A DNA stretch of 64,000 nt, from assembly GCA_029168955.1 (NCBI GenBank), contig JAPDOI010000021.1:61001-125000 (forward strand), given 5' to 3'. This document shows, in pieces, positions 22,881 through 34,272 of this stretch (positions are counted from its first letter, which is position 1; the number at the start of each line of letters is the position of its first letter). This DNA is from Aplectana chamaeleonis (lineage: Eukaryota; Nematoda; Chromadorea; Rhabditida; Cosmocercidae). The position numbers and the translations under genes are program-made. The notes under the pieces are model-generated. The model did no database searches and was not told the DNA's origin. It saw nothing but the letters and a program-made list of their open reading frames with translations.

Positions 22881-23559
22881 ACGGTGAAACTGGTCAATCA
22901 ATCATGAGTGGATTGGAGTTCATTTATTGATCCACTGCCACGCCATAAAGCCCCATTCGCCATCTCTACTTCAGTGTCATAGTTGTTTCACTTCTATATG
23001 TCGCTTTTTTCTTGATGTTGCTTAATTGTTGAAAGATCTTATAATGCTTACCTTGTATTTAGCTCATTAGAGTACGTATTCTTTAATTCTCCCAGTTTAT
23101 CGCGAGTATCCTAATTCTGGGAAGCGGTTGTCTTTGAAAAAAACATATGGTGTATGCTAGAAATGGAGAGAAAAACGCTTCGCTCAAAAGATGGCGGAAT
23201 AACATCTACGCCGCGGCTATTTAGAGATATGATAGAAACCATACAATATCGTTAAATTCTTGACACAGATGGTGCTATGTACTCATCCACGTTTTACAAG
23301 AGAAAGCTCAGGTCGCATCAGCGAAAACGACTTGTGTTGTCAGTATTTCTTGGGCAACTAGGGTGGTGGTCGTAATGTATTCCGATTACGAAAGGGACGG
23401 GCAGACGGGGATGATCGGAGCGCATGAGTGGACGAACGGGGGAGAAGCGAAGCGAAGCGCGTGAATGGAAGAGTCACCGAGTTTTCCCCGCCTCTCCTGC
23501 GCTTGGAGTAATTTACGATCATCCACTGACGGCTCACTTGGCCTGTTTTCAGTTTTTCG
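22881..23559. other. No gene recognised
   Basis: AT-rich DNA upstream of the candidate gene at 23868. No RNA gene, repeat or coding signal stood out. Confidence 0.35.
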
Positions 23560-23760
23560 CTTTGAAATTATTCGAAAAATTATTCGAATATATTCGAGTC
23601 GATTTCATTCGAAACTATTCAAATTCGGACCTCGACAAAAGAGGGTCATTCGAATATATTCAAAAATCGGACCTCAAAAAAAGAGGCCATTCGAATATAT
23701 TCAAAAATCGGACGTTAAAAAAAGGGAGTCATTCGAATCTATTCGATATTCGGTCTTTTC
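23560..23760. repeat. 41-42-bp degenerate tandem repeat
   Basis: Three to four units share 'cattcgaatatattcaaaaa' and 'tcggac'. A simple local minisatellite, unrelated in sequence to the 42-bp arrays. Confidence 0.7.
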
Positions 23761-23867
23761 TTCCAGGGCACAACTATAGTAAACTGGTGTCAACCTTGTT
23801 TTTAGAGGAAGCGAGCCTCCTTCGAGGGAAGTAGATATATGACGCATTTTTCAGGCGCAGGAGTCAG

Positions 23868-24130
23868 ATGGCAGCGGCGTCCTCGGTTCAGTCACTAAAG
23901 TTTGCGGTGCTTGAACCCTATCTGGAGGTCCCTCTCACCCGGTGAAGGCCCCAATAGAGGTTGGGAGGAGTCGTCGCGCCGCGTGTCGGGGTGCCGGCCG
24001 CATCGTGTGTCGGTGTGCAGGCCAGCTGAGTGGGCGCAGGGTTTAATTCGAGTGATGAGGTTCCCTAATTTGGATGTGTGGACCGTGACTGCCCACATTT
24101 TTGAGGATTTTCTATGGGAGGATACGAAAG
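23868..24130 (+). CDS. Candidate host gene, first two exons
   Basis: An acceptor GCATTTTTCAG ends at 23854, 13 bp upstream of an ATG at 23868. This is a typical spacing for a nematode trans-splice site, though an ordinary upstream exon is possible. Exon one runs to 23941 (donor GTGAAG). A 79-bp intron ends TGTGCAG at 24020. Exon two (24021-24130) ends at a strong donor GTAAGAAT. The frame is continuous through the junction for about 61 residues: an N-terminus MAAASSVQSLKF, then LIRVMRFPNLDVW and a final acidic/aromatic stretch (HIFEDFLWEDTK). No membrane segment or known domain. No convincing third exon was found; the downstream intron region is filled with MITEs. Confidence 0.5.
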
Positions 24131-24528
24131 GTAAGAATTTGAAAACCTGAATATACCCGAAAGTCCGAGTTTCAAAGAAGTCGAATTACGACATTTGAAA
24201 TGTACGGTCGGCATGGATCCTAGTGAGGCGTTCTGTTCCCTAGTAAACGTTGGCGCAAGCTCGGTGCCATATGCTAATACATAGGTGCACCAAGTTTGTG
24301 CCAACCTTCAGTTAGGAACGCATGGTAAATATAATTTCATTATTCCGAAACCTTGAATGCAGATTTTTCTGGAACTTAGGCAATGTAGGGAGCCCTTACT
24401 AACTTTGTGAAAGTGCCGAGTGAGCCAAATTATCCGCTCTAGCACGATGTGATTTTACTTCATTTGCCAAAAGATGAAAATGCGACTAGTTGTAGCTAGC
24501 AACACGTTTTGGCGCAATTTAGTTAGTT
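24131..24528. other. Non-coding; probable intron of the gene at 23868
   Basis: Follows a strong donor on the plus strand. No exon with matching phase was found. The region includes a 'gcgcaagctcggtgc' phrase also seen at 25303. Confidence 0.3.
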
Positions 24529-24645
24529 GGCCGTATTCATGAAACAAAGGGAGCCTCCCGGGAAGGTCCAAAGTTCACCCAAAGCATACACTGGCTGCTT
24601 ATAGGAACCATTCCAGGAGGCTCCCGTAGTTTCATGGATATGGCC
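24529..24645. mobile_element. Short hairpin MITE, 117 bp
   Basis: GGCCGTATTCATGAAAC at the left pairs with its near-complement at the right (ttcatggatatggcc), with inner 'gggagcctcc' and 'ggaggctccc' arms. The ends resemble those of the element at 1046-2624. Confidence 0.7.
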
Positions 24646-24809
24646 ACAGAACTTTTCAGGGTGATTGTGAACTGGCGCCCTGAAAGGATGGTCGCGTGAA
24701 TAATTCCACAATATCCAACCTGCGCCCCATATTGGAGCACAATCGAACCGCAAAGTACACTACTAGCGCAGCTGATGAGCTTCAAACCTCTACTGCCCTA
24801 ATCGGAGTT

Positions 24810-24960
24810 AACTTTGGGTCCGCAGCTGCAAACAACCGTAGTTGCAGCGAGCAGCTCGGATATACTAGAGCTGGGTCTACGGGGTCACGGCACTATCATT
24901 TAGGTCCCAGCAAGATTGTTTGTAAGCTGCGTGCTGCAACAGACCTTATCTGCAAATGCG
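24810..24960. repeat. Diverged hairpin related to 5930-6070
   Basis: Shares 'gtagttgcagcgagcagc' on the left and 'aagctgcgtgctgcaacaga' on the right in inverted relation. Degenerate. Confidence 0.4.
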
Positions 24961-25324
24961 GAGCGCTATTTCACTCCTGTTCGGACACTGCGGGGCGGGC
25001 TGGACGTAATTCTTTTGAGAGACTGGGGCATTGCACTCAATTTTTGAAGAGCTTGACAAACTGCCGTGTCTGGTGTTCGAAGAGGCCTATCGTACACCGG
25101 TGGGTCAATCTGTCCTAAACCAACGTATAAGAAAAATTGTAAAGTTTTCAAACATTAAAGGGTAGAATATGAGAAACGGGACGGAGTAAACGAATTGATT
25201 CATTATTATGTGGGTATAAGGCAGTAGATGAGCAGTACTGAGGTGTGCAGAAGTACGGCCGGCACCGGTGGCCCACATACCTTGCGTTCCTTATTGTGAC
25301 TTGGCGCAAGCTCGGTGCGCGCAA

Positions 25325-25640
25325 GTTATAGTCTACAGCAATGGAAGTAGGACCTGGTGAGGTTGCGGACTCTTCCTAACATACTGTAGCCTGATTGTGT
25401 TATCACTCATTTTTTCGAAATAACTCAGATTGGTCGGTGAGTTTTTGTTTCCACTCCCGCATTTTCACCTGTTTTCATTGCTTGCACAGATGTAGTCATA
25501 TCGTTGAAAACACAGACTCACCGATCTATCACAGTTGTTTCGGAAAAATGAGTGATACCACTAACAAACTACCGTATGTTAGGACGAGTCCGCAACCTCA
25601 CCATGTCCTACTTCCATTGCTGTAGACTATATGTATAACA
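25325..25640. mobile_element. Foldback MITE, about 315 bp
   Basis: The left arm 'tagtctacagcaatggaagt' is the complement of the right arm near 25615-25635, and pairing continues inward through 'gttgcggactc..cctaacata' and 'cactcattttt.cgaaa'. No coding. Confidence 0.75.
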
Positions 25641-26261
25641 TAGGCACATCGGCTTTGCTCCAAGAAACAATAAGGAAAGCAAAATATCAAAGCGATCTGT
25701 TGTCGACTATACGCCGGTTGGAGTCTAGGGTGCAGCACAAACTTCAGGGCTTCAGTTTCTTGGGAAGTAAAAAGTTTTTGACCGGATTTTTTGGCCCAGG
25801 TTTTCCTCGACATGTTTAGGTAGTCAACTCTTTGGGTTGATTAACACTGCGTCATAGGCGCATAAAGGCACAGTCCAAGCTCAGGGGCCAAATCTAAGAT
25901 TTCCACATAATTACGAAGTAGACCCACCCCGTATAACACCTGCCAAGTGAGAGCTCTCGATTCCACAGAATAAGCGAGTTATAGGAGGAAGCCAATCTGG
26001 GGCGCCCACACCAGGAAGCCACTTTGGCACGCCCCTTTACGATCTTTCGAGCTGAACAGTGGCGAGATGAGTGATGATTTCCGATCAATAGCCCCGTTCT
26101 TCCCTACATTCTCAGCCTCCCTCTTTATTCAGGTCGGCTCGCATCCATAGGTTGCAAATGACGGAAGTTACAAGCCTCAGACAACTCGTCCACCATGCTT
26201 CCGCAGCTCGATTTTTGAGGGGCCACAACTCCGTTCCCAGGGGGCCTTGTACGACTAGAGA

Positions 26262-26734
26262 TGTCATGTATGTAATCTTCTAATAATACGTTGTAACACT
26301 TTTTTCTCAAGTAATCTCCTTTTGTAATAAATTGCATGTGGTTGGTCCCTAATTCGTTTGACCCAGTTGTCCTTGACACTGCACTGGCCACTTCCGGTCA
26401 GCGCACCAGACTGGCCACTTCCGGTCACGCCCTATGACTGTCACCCCCGTTCAAAGTCCAAGTCGCCACTTCCGGTACACCAGACAGTACCATTTCCGGC
26501 GCCGCCTCCTGGGGCTGTAGCCAGCCCTATATAAGTCGACTTGTCTTCCCGTAAGGTAGATTTGATTCTTGCTCTTGTTTTTTTTTAATAAACATTTGTG
26601 AACTCTCTCTCTTCTTGTTTCAAACTCTGAACTCACAGTCCTCCGCTTGTCCACTGGGAAAAACCACTAGACAAGCTCTTCTGCGGAATCGTAGAAGAAC
26701 TATCTCCTCAGTAGAGCATCTCCCTTGGATTACA
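26262..26734 (+). repeat. Gypsy 5' LTR
   Basis: 473 bp, TG...CA. TATATAA at 26528 and AATAAA at 26587 are in the expected U3/R order. It is longer than the 3' LTR mainly because of a 27-bp tandem duplication around 'ctggccacttccggtca' (about 26381-26430). Confidence 0.93.
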
Positions 26735-26799
26735 TGGGGGCTGAGCCTAACAAGTCGGATTAGCTGAAAAGTTTTTTTTGCAGTCTTGGAAAAAGACAT

Positions 26800-29374
26800 G
26801 CCTTCATCTTGCGGCAGTAATCCTGCTATCACTGTGGGCTGCACAGACCGAGACGAACAAATGGCCGTGGACGACGACCAAGCCGTTTCAACCGGTGTAG
26901 AGGTGAGTCAAGTGAATGCTCAGCTAGATTTGCATTTGACAACATCAGAACGCGGTTAAACGATATTCTAGACGATCAGATTCGCAACCTTTCTGCACAC
27001 AAAAAGCTCAATATTTTGAATGCAGTTGGATCAACTGTTGATATTGCTAGGGAGAAAGCTAAGCTCATAATTCGCGAAGCAAGGCACTCGATATTCGAGG
27101 AAATTGCATTAACTCCGGAAGAATTGCGCACAGTTTCGCCAATCGCGAGTTATAATAGCGTTTTGATGCAGCGCCTAGCAGAAGCGCTGAATTGCAATAC
27201 TCCTGACGTTATACCTGCAGTAAGAGCTAAGAGTCTTGAGGTAGATACACTCAGATCACAGCTTACTGAAAAGGGTGAAAACTCGGAAAGTTTGAAAAAT
27301 CTGAATGTTCAGTTGCAGGGTCAGGTGAGCACTCTCACAGCAAGGATCGAGAGCATGTTTGGTCCTTTGGGAGGAGAACAACAGCATGGGATTCCAGCTA
27401 AAAGTTTTCAAGGTGAGCAGAAAAACGAAGTTAACTGGTCAGATGTTAGCAAACAGCTGTTATCACTGAATAGAGTCAAGAACGGTAATGCTCAGAACCG
27501 CCATCTCGAACACCGGAGATCGAAAGATGGGAGACACAGGCGCCAGAGTTCAATCTCAAGCGAACGGTCGAGAGCATCATCGGAACTGTCTTCCAGCGTG
27601 TCGACAATCGGTGAGTCCGCTTCAGTTGCTCAAAATTCGGCGGCAAGGAGGGAACCCTCAGAAATAAGCGCGGTTTCTGATGCTATGAACGGCATGTTCA
27701 GCGTTTTCAAAGAGGTTTTCAAAGCGCAAAGCATAGCGGATGTAGCTAAATACGATGGGAAAAGCTCTCTCAGTGACTTTCTTCGGGCTTTAGAAGTAAA
27801 GTATCCCTCGAGAGTGTGGGCTGACAGCGACAGGCGTGACATATGGGTAAACCACTTGGTAGGATCGGCCCGGTCCACATACAAAGCCTTATCAGATAAC
27901 TTCAAAAGCGGTAGTTTCAGCGGGTTAGTCGCTGCGCTTAAAGGCACAGTCCAACCTCTGAATCGAAATTTTGTTTTTCTGCTTATCTTGAAGAAAATTT
28001 TACGCTGATCACAAAAGTGTCTCCAGAATCGCCCAGAAGTCACTACGAACGGAGTTATGGCCCCTCAAAGATGCTGAATTGGAACGGCGAGAAGTTCGCG
28101 GACGAGTTGTCTCGAACCTGTCTTTTCTCGTTATTCGCAGCCATCGTTTTGGAGCAGGTCACAAAATGAAGCCAGACCGAAAACAAAAGGAAGAACATAG
28201 ATTTGGAACAAAATCGATCGCGGATATCTTCCCTATTGAGACCGGAAGCTTGTCGGTGGCCGTTACCCATTTTTTCTTCCATGGGGGCGGGGCCGACTTT
28301 TTCCTTACTTTTTCTCGCTTATTTGAGCGAATTGAGATTTCGCGCTTGGCAAGGACGCTATACACGGCGACCGGAGTACAATATCAAAAATTACCTCTAA
28401 GCTTGGACTGTGGCTTTAAACAAGCTCGTCGTAACCCATGCGAGAAACTGAAGCTTATGCGCGACTGGGACAACCTCGCAAAAAAGCGCGACGAATCAGT
28501 CGCGGATTTCTGCTGTCGTATGGAGGATATCTCTAGACAGATCCATCCGAATGATGATTGGGATTTTCATCGAGCTTCTAAGCTGTACTCTTGTCTGCAG
28601 CACTGGAGAGACTCGTACCATATCCTTGCGGCTCTTGACGCAAATGATGGTGAAGTCTACGAAGGTGTCAAAAGAGTAGCGCTACGTCTCGGAAAAACGA
28701 GAACTGTTGGATTTGAGAAAACAGGATCCACAGGAAGTTTCAAATCTTTCAAAAGGAAGACGTTTGCGGAAAACGCAACAAATTCTGTGCAAAAAGAGCG
28801 TACGGGGAAGTACCCGAACTCAGGCCAAAACGGGAAGTATCCGACCAAACCCCACAAGACTTTTCCTAAGAGCAAAAACTCGGGTGAGAATGGCTCTGGA
28901 ACGATTAGGGCAGTCAAAGACGGTCGTCTTGATGCCAAGTCATTATCTACATTTGTAGAAGACTGGTGTGGGATGGTTCGCACGCAAAAGTCACCAACGA
29001 AATTGGGAGCTGTTGCGGTAGGGAAACCAACCTTATGCGACGCGCAAATTTTTGGGATAAAGGTGAAGGCGTTTATTAATACTGGTTCCATAATTTCGAT
29101 CGTACCAGCCGCACTTCTCAAGCAAACTAAAAATGAAGGCTTTGACTTGGACAAAGAAGTTGAAATGGTAGGAGACGGACAGGAACACAAAGTTTTCGAT
29201 GCCTCAGGCAATCAAATGAATTTTGTGGCCATTGTGAACGCGGAAATAGGTGTTAAAGGGGCGGGTAGCGCTCGGAGTTTTTATGCATGTCCAGAAGAGC
29301 AAGGGCAATATCCCGGTTTTGGGAACCAACGCCCTAAGTGTTCTGGGAATCCAGCTCACGTTCGGACCGAATAA
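26800..29374 (+). pseudogene. Gypsy gag and protease region, interrupted
   Basis: Gag forms the intracellular particle, and protease cleaves the polyprotein. A start at 26800 leads to a frame that shifts near 26925 into the long frame containing 27016-27940. A coiled, charged N-terminal part (DTLRSQLTEKGENS) and a Ser/Arg-rich linker (about 27480-27620) precede a capsid-like segment. The 474-bp TTAA MITE then splits it; the frame resumes at 28420. No CCHC zinc knuckle is visible, only a basic Lys/Ser/Gly-rich tail. The protease motif is FINTGSIISIVPAALL near 29070, where the usual active-site DTG/DSG is NTG. Coding then shifts frame near 29270 into pol. Confidence 0.85.
27942..28415. mobile_element. 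TTAA MITE (family 1) inserted in gypsy gag
   Basis: 474 bp between TTAA duplicates at 27938-27941 and 28416-28419. Termini AGGCACAGTCC and GGACTGTGGCT. Removing one TTAA plus the insert leaves the gag frame open across the site, direct evidence that TTAA is the target duplication. It is the same length as the copy at 55044-55517. Confidence 0.92.
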
Positions 29375-31244
29375 CGTGGAGAACGCTACTGCGAGGCAAA
29401 GGGTGGTTATACCTCCTGGAGCCGTGGCTACTATTGAAGTAGAAAGCAAAAGAAAATCCGGACAGCGAATTTTCTGGTCAAATGATCCTCGCATAAGCTC
29501 TGGAGTGTGCTTGCTACAGGAGGGTAACGCAGGTATATCTGTTGTGAACCGTGACGATCAAACATGGGTAGTGAACAAGGGGGAACCCTTGGGGGAATGG
29601 TCGGATGACCCGCCCAAAGACCCAAAACTGATCCACGTTCCGTGCGGCATGCTCGACATGACAAAACACGTGGTTTTATCTAAACCAGAACGGACAAAAG
29701 CTCTGATTGAGATCATAGAGAGCAACCGTAAATTGGGAAAACTTCCGAAAGAGATCGTTGAAGTGATCAAAAAGTTTGACGCAACTTTTGCCATTGCTGA
29801 CTTGGAATTGGGACAAACGGATCTGGTGAAGCATGACATTGACGTGCAAGGACATCCACCGATTCGCCAAAAGACGAGACCAGTACCTTATGGAGTCAGA
29901 GATAAGGTGGACACAATGCTCAAAGATCTTCGTGATCGCAAAATAATTGAGGATAGCCATTCACCGTGGGCTTCTCCAATTGTCTTGGTTGCCAAGAAAG
30001 ATGGGAGCACTCGATTATGTGTTGACTACCGGGAAGTGAATAAGGTAACTCGGAAAGACAGTTATCCCTTGTCACCAATTGATTTGACCCTGCAAAATCT
30101 ACAAGGGAAGCGATGGTTTACATGTCTTGATTTAGCAGGCGGTTACTGGCAGGTCCCTCTGACTAGGAATGCAAAAGAAATCAGAGCATTTGCAACGTCT
30201 GCTGGTCAATTTCAGTTCAACGTGTTGCCATTTGGACTAACAAATGCACCGTCTGAATTCCAGCGCTTGATGGACAAGGTGCTTGAAGATCTGAAAGGAC
30301 CAGAAGTTTCGGTTTACCTGAATGATATTCTTATCGCAACAGAAACCGAAGAGCGCCATCTAGAAGTGCTGTTTCAGACACTAGAAGCTTTCCGGAAGGC
30401 AAATTTGAAGGTCAAGCAGCAAAAATGCCGTTTCATGGAAACCAGTCTGGAATTTCTAGGCCATGTGGTCGATAAGGATGGTATCAAGACTAACCCTGAA
30501 AAGGTGTGCAAGATCCAAAACTACCCAAGGCCGCAAAATATAGCTCAGCTGAGGACATTTCTCGGAATGGCGGGATACTATCGCAAGTTTGTTCTGCTGT
30601 ACGCTCAGTTAGCGAAGCCGTTATATGAACTGACTAGTCCAAAAAGCAAGTTCATTTGGTCAGAAGAGCAGGAAAAAGCTTTCAGGGATCTGAAAGAAGC
30701 TTTAGTTTGTGCTCCTGTTTTGGGACAACCAAACATCGAAAAAGCGCGGGATGGAAGCCGACCCTTTATTGTATACATTGATGCAAGTAGGATTGGTGTA
30801 GGAGCGGTATTAGCTCAAGAAGGGGACGATGGATTTTTGCATCCGATATTTTTTGCTTCCAAGCCTTTTTCGCCTGCGGAACGCAATTATCATGTAACTG
30901 ACCAAGAAGCTCTAGCGCTTATTTTTAGCCTGAAAAAGTTTCATTACTTCATTTTCGGCATTCGTACGGTAGTGCGGACCGATCACGCTGCTCTGAATTC
31001 TCTTTTCAAGAGAACGCATGTCTCGCCACGCGTTCTGCGTTGGGCGGAGGAAATACAGCGATATGACTTGCAAATTGAACATGTGAAAGGCGCAGCAAAC
31101 TGCGTTGCAGACGCGCTCTCACGCGGACCAGTGGATCCTTGTAACGAGGACGCGCTAATGCTTACTGCGCAAGAAAACGTGGTTTGCACGGTTCAGGAAG
31201 AGCATGAGTGGTTAACCGAATTACGGGCGACTTCGCTGACTTGA
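29250..31244 (+). pseudogene. Gypsy pol: reverse transcriptase and RNase H
   Basis: RT copies the element's RNA and RNase H removes the template. A 664-residue frame starts within the protease end. The RT fingers and palm run from about residue 215 (SPWASPIVLVAKKDGS, RLCVDYREVN, FTCLDLAGGYWQ with one catalytic Asp, LPFGLTNAPSEFQ). The catalytic YxDD box is YLNDILIA: the first Asp is replaced by Asn, expected to abolish activity. The thumb and connection (FLGHVVDKDGI, FLGMAGYYRKF) are normal. RNase H follows (VYIDASRIGVGAVL, ALALIFSLKKF, VRTDHAAL, VKGAANCVADALSR). The frame stops at 31244. Two frameshifts lie between here and integrase. Confidence 0.93.
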
Positions 31245-31316
31245 TAAAAGCAGTCGAAAACAATCAGATGAAAGAAGTCAGACTTCCACGACACCATGGC
31301 GCACTCGTTCTGCCGA

Positions 31317-32802
31317 TTTTGTCATAAAGGAAGGGAAACTCAATCTGATAAATGAAGATGGATCTTTGGCTACCATAGTTCCGCGATCATGTCGGCGCGA
31401 CGTGTTCAACGAACCGTTTTCAGGAATTCTGGGAGGACATTTTAGCGCTCAGAAGATGTTCACTCAGATGAAAAAGTCGCTGTTCTGGCCTGGAATGCGT
31501 CAGGATCTGGGAACCTGGTACAAATCTTGTAAACAGTGTTTCCTAACCAACTCAAAGATGAAGAGTGTACCACCTCTGAGTCCTATTCAGGTCACAAGAC
31601 CACTGCAAATTGTAGGAGTCGATCTGTTAGAAATGGGTTTGACAAGTCGGGGAAACCGCTATATTGTCACAATCATTGACCATTTCACAAAATACCTAGG
31701 AGCCTACGCTATTGCGGACAAAAAGGCTGATACTGTTGCAGAAGTTATCTTCAGCAATTGGGTTTGTGGATCTGGTCGATGGCCCGAAATCCTTCTCTCG
31801 GATCGAGGAAGCGAATTTGAGAATGCTATCATGACGGCACTCTGTGAAGTCATGGGTATTGAGCAAAAATTCCTAAAGGGGTATTGCCTACGAGAAAACG
31901 GATTAACGGAACGTGTCAATGGAACCATTGTGAGAATGCTCAAAAAGAAGACAACTGTAGCAGCCGAGTGGGACAGAGTTTTACCAACGGTGGTCTACGC
32001 CTATAACGCTTCCGCTCATACTGCAACTGGGGAAAGCCCTCATTTTCTGCTTTACGGTTCAGATCCGAAATACCCGTCAGCAGTGATTCCTTCAGAGCAT
32101 TTATCGCCGTATGTAGTGGATTATGACACTTACAAAACCGAACTTCTTTGCGGGTTGAAACTTGCGCGGGATTGTATTAACGAAAACGCCAAGGAATACC
32201 GTGATCAAATGAAGTCTGGGTACGAAAAAAAGTGGAAAACTAGAAAATCTATAGTTTTCAAACCCGGCGAAAGAGTGTATATGAAGCTTCCAACTGAAAA
32301 AGGGAAATCTCGGCATCCCAAACTGGTCATACACTGGTCTGGTCCCTTTCGAGTAATTGAGGCTAGCTCAAACTCTGCTCTAATAACCTTGATAGGGGAA
32401 AATCAAGAACCTCTTAGAGTGCAATTTGATCACCTGGTGAAAGTACCTAGGGAAATTTATGACAGCCCGGTAAAAGGGACAACGACGCGCGGAAATCGCG
32501 GCAGACCAAGAGAGTTGGGAATGAAAACTAACCAATGTAACCAAATAAAGTGCCTCAGTATTCAATTTGTGGATTTCAGAATGTCGCTCTCGTCCTCCTC
32601 CGACACTCGTCACGTGGATTGGTCTTGTCCTGGGAAGCTAATGGCCAATGGAGTCGAAGTCAAATGCTCGGTATCCGTATCGTTAAAAGACGTCATCCCG
32701 AATGCGCTGTTTCAGGCTCTGAAATTGAACTCCCCATACGAATTGTCACGATTGTTGTCCGTATTGTCTCAATCTCATGTACCCGAATCTTCTCGATCGT
32801 AA
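31317..32802 (+). CDS. Gypsy integrase
   Basis: The frame is open from about 31317 and has an ATG at 31366, but in the parent element it belonged to the pol polyprotein, so the start is not a true initiation site. The zinc region is atypical: GGHFSAQKMF and CKQC are present, but the expected first His is not obvious. The DDE core is complete: VGVDLLE, LLSDRGSEFEN and LRENGLTERVNG. The C-terminal SH3-like part follows (FKPGERVYMKLPT, GPFRVIE), with a tail of about 100 residues. It uses the element's cDNA ends as substrate and is the least damaged enzyme domain here. Confidence 0.9.
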
Positions 32803-32869
32803 TTAAGACCACATTTGTCCAACCGGACTTGGTATTGCAATCTCATTTTTTCGCAAACATTGTATCCAT

Positions 32870-33775
32870 ATGACGCTTGATTCAGTCGCTGATACTTTAT
32901 GTTCAATTCCTGATCATCCCCCTCGTGGACGTTGCGATCCATACAACTTGGCGAAACTTGCGGACTACGCGAGACAGTATGCGGTACTGCATCCCTGGAC
33001 TGACTCGTCTTGGAAAGAACTGAAGCCGAGAAAAAATCTGATCATTTCGCACGTCGGATTCGAGATGGTGCTAGATTGCCTGGAAACAGACACACAAAAA
33101 GCCATCGTGATGAGGAAACCCGAGGATGCACATCCTGACTGGTTTGCCGAGGAATACTCGGCAATACTCATCTTTAGTAGTGCGGACTTCGCTGGGACGA
33201 CTCGATGGCGAGGAGTCTGGACACTCCTTCTGCAGCAGGTAGCTCGTGGAGCAGAACTGATCGGGTTAGCCGGTCCACAGAACGACCACGACTGGAAAAG
33301 ATTGGTTGACCTCTTGCGGGACCTCTTCGAGGAGACCGTGGAACAGCGTCCTTCACTGCGAAACCGTCTACGATGTCTGCTGCCGACCCGCTCACAACAA
33401 GAAATGCTTTCGGCCGGCTTCCGTACGGCTACGTACGAGAAAGGGAAAATCTTCACACAGAGTACAGCCAAAAGGTTCTGGTCGGCTACGATCGCGGAGC
33501 ATTCGGCATTCCTACGCATGGACCCCTTCATGAGGACCGACCAGCAGCGTGCAGCTAAACGCATCAACGAGCCGAAATTTTCTGTTCGAGGGAAACCTCG
33601 TTTTGGTGGACAATACTCCAGATGCTGTTATGCTTCTCAAGCGCGGTTGTCGTTGATTAATCGACCAATCCAGAAGATCGGAAACAAAATGTACAGGCTC
33701 GTACCGGTGGAAGAGAAGTTTCCAGCTCGAAAACCCGCTAGAGGACGTGGCTCCACATTCTACAGGAAGTCTTGA
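32870..33775 (+). CDS. Gypsy third ORF, 301 residues, unknown function
   Basis: An uninterrupted frame lies between integrase and the 3' LTR, where env-like genes sit in some gypsy elements. No signal peptide, transmembrane helix or glycoprotein-like cysteine pattern is visible, so it does not look like an envelope. It is rich in Trp and Arg (WKELKPRKNL, TTRWRGVWTLLLQQ, ETVEQRPSLRNRLRCLLP), with a basic Arg/Gly/Lys C-terminus (KPARGRGSTFYRKS) suggesting nucleic-acid binding. The start is taken as the ATG at 32870 because the upstream frame is closed. Its stop is 39 bp before the LTR. It is intact although gag and pol are damaged. Confidence 0.7.
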   Translation: MTLDSVADTLCSIPDHPPRGRCDPYNLAKLADYARQYAVLHPWTDSSWKELKPRKNLIISHVGFEMVLDCLETDTQKAIVMRKPEDAHPDWFAEEYSAILIFSSADFAGTTRWRGVWTLLLQQVARGAELIGLAGPQNDHDWKRLVDLLRDLFEETVEQRPSLRNRLRCLLPTRSQQEMLSAGFRTATYEKGKIFTQSTAKRFWSATIAEHSAFLRMDPFMRTDQQRAAKRINEPKFSVRGKPRFGGQYSRCCYASQARLSLINRPIQKIGNKMYRLVPVEEKFPARKPARGRGSTFYRKS

Positions 33776-33814
33776 TTCGGCGTAGTGGAAACGCCTACCT
33801 CTCGGGGCCCCCCA

Positions 33815-34272
33815 TGTCATGTATGTAATCTTCTAATAATACGTTGTAACATTTTTTTCTCAAGTAATCTCCTTTTGTAATAAATTGCATGTGGTTGGTC
33901 CCTAATTCGTTTGACCCAGTTGTCCTTGACACAGCACTGGCCACTTCCGGTCACGCCCTATGACTGTCACCCTCGTTCAAAGTCCAAGTCGCCACTTCCG
34001 GTACACCAGACAGTGCCATTTCCGGTGCCGCCTCCTGGGGCTGTAGCCAGCCCTATATAAGTCGACTTGTCTTCCCGTAAGGTTGATTTGATTCTTGCTC
34101 TTGTTTGTTTTTTTTGTTTTAATAAACCTTTGTGAACTCTCTCTCTCTCTTCTTGTTTCAAACTCTGAACTCACAGTCCTCCGCTTGTCCACTGGGAAAA
34201 ACCACTAGACAAGCTCTCCTGCGGAATCGTAGAAGAACTCTCTCCTCAGTAGAGCACCTCCCTTGGATTACA
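33815..34272 (+). repeat. Gypsy 3' LTR
   Basis: 458 bp, with the same TATA and AATAAA signals. It lacks the 27-bp duplication and has an expanded TC run. Confidence 0.93.

Larger units (their letters stand above)
26262..34272 (+). mobile_element. Ty3/gypsy LTR retrotransposon, complete structure
   Basis: Both LTRs, a 4-bp target duplication (GAGA at 26258-26261 and 34273-34276), gag, protease, RT, RNase H, integrase and a third ORF are present in gypsy order (RNase H before integrase). The LTRs start TGTCATGTATG and end GGATTACA. By eye they differ at about ten positions plus a few indels, so insertion is not ancient. A TTAA MITE (27942-28415) interrupts gag, several frameshifts break pol, and key catalytic residues are changed (see parts), so it is inactive. 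A possible PBS starting TGGGGGCT follows the 5' LTR directly. Confidence 0.95.

Noticed and set aside
26735..26752. tRNA-Pro primer-binding site for gypsy
   Set aside because: Only the first eight bases (TGGGGGCT) fit a known primer-site pattern; not enough to name the tRNA.
28657..29211. 184-codon minus-strand ORF opposite gypsy gag/protease
   Set aside because: Antisense shadow of the recognisable protease frame.
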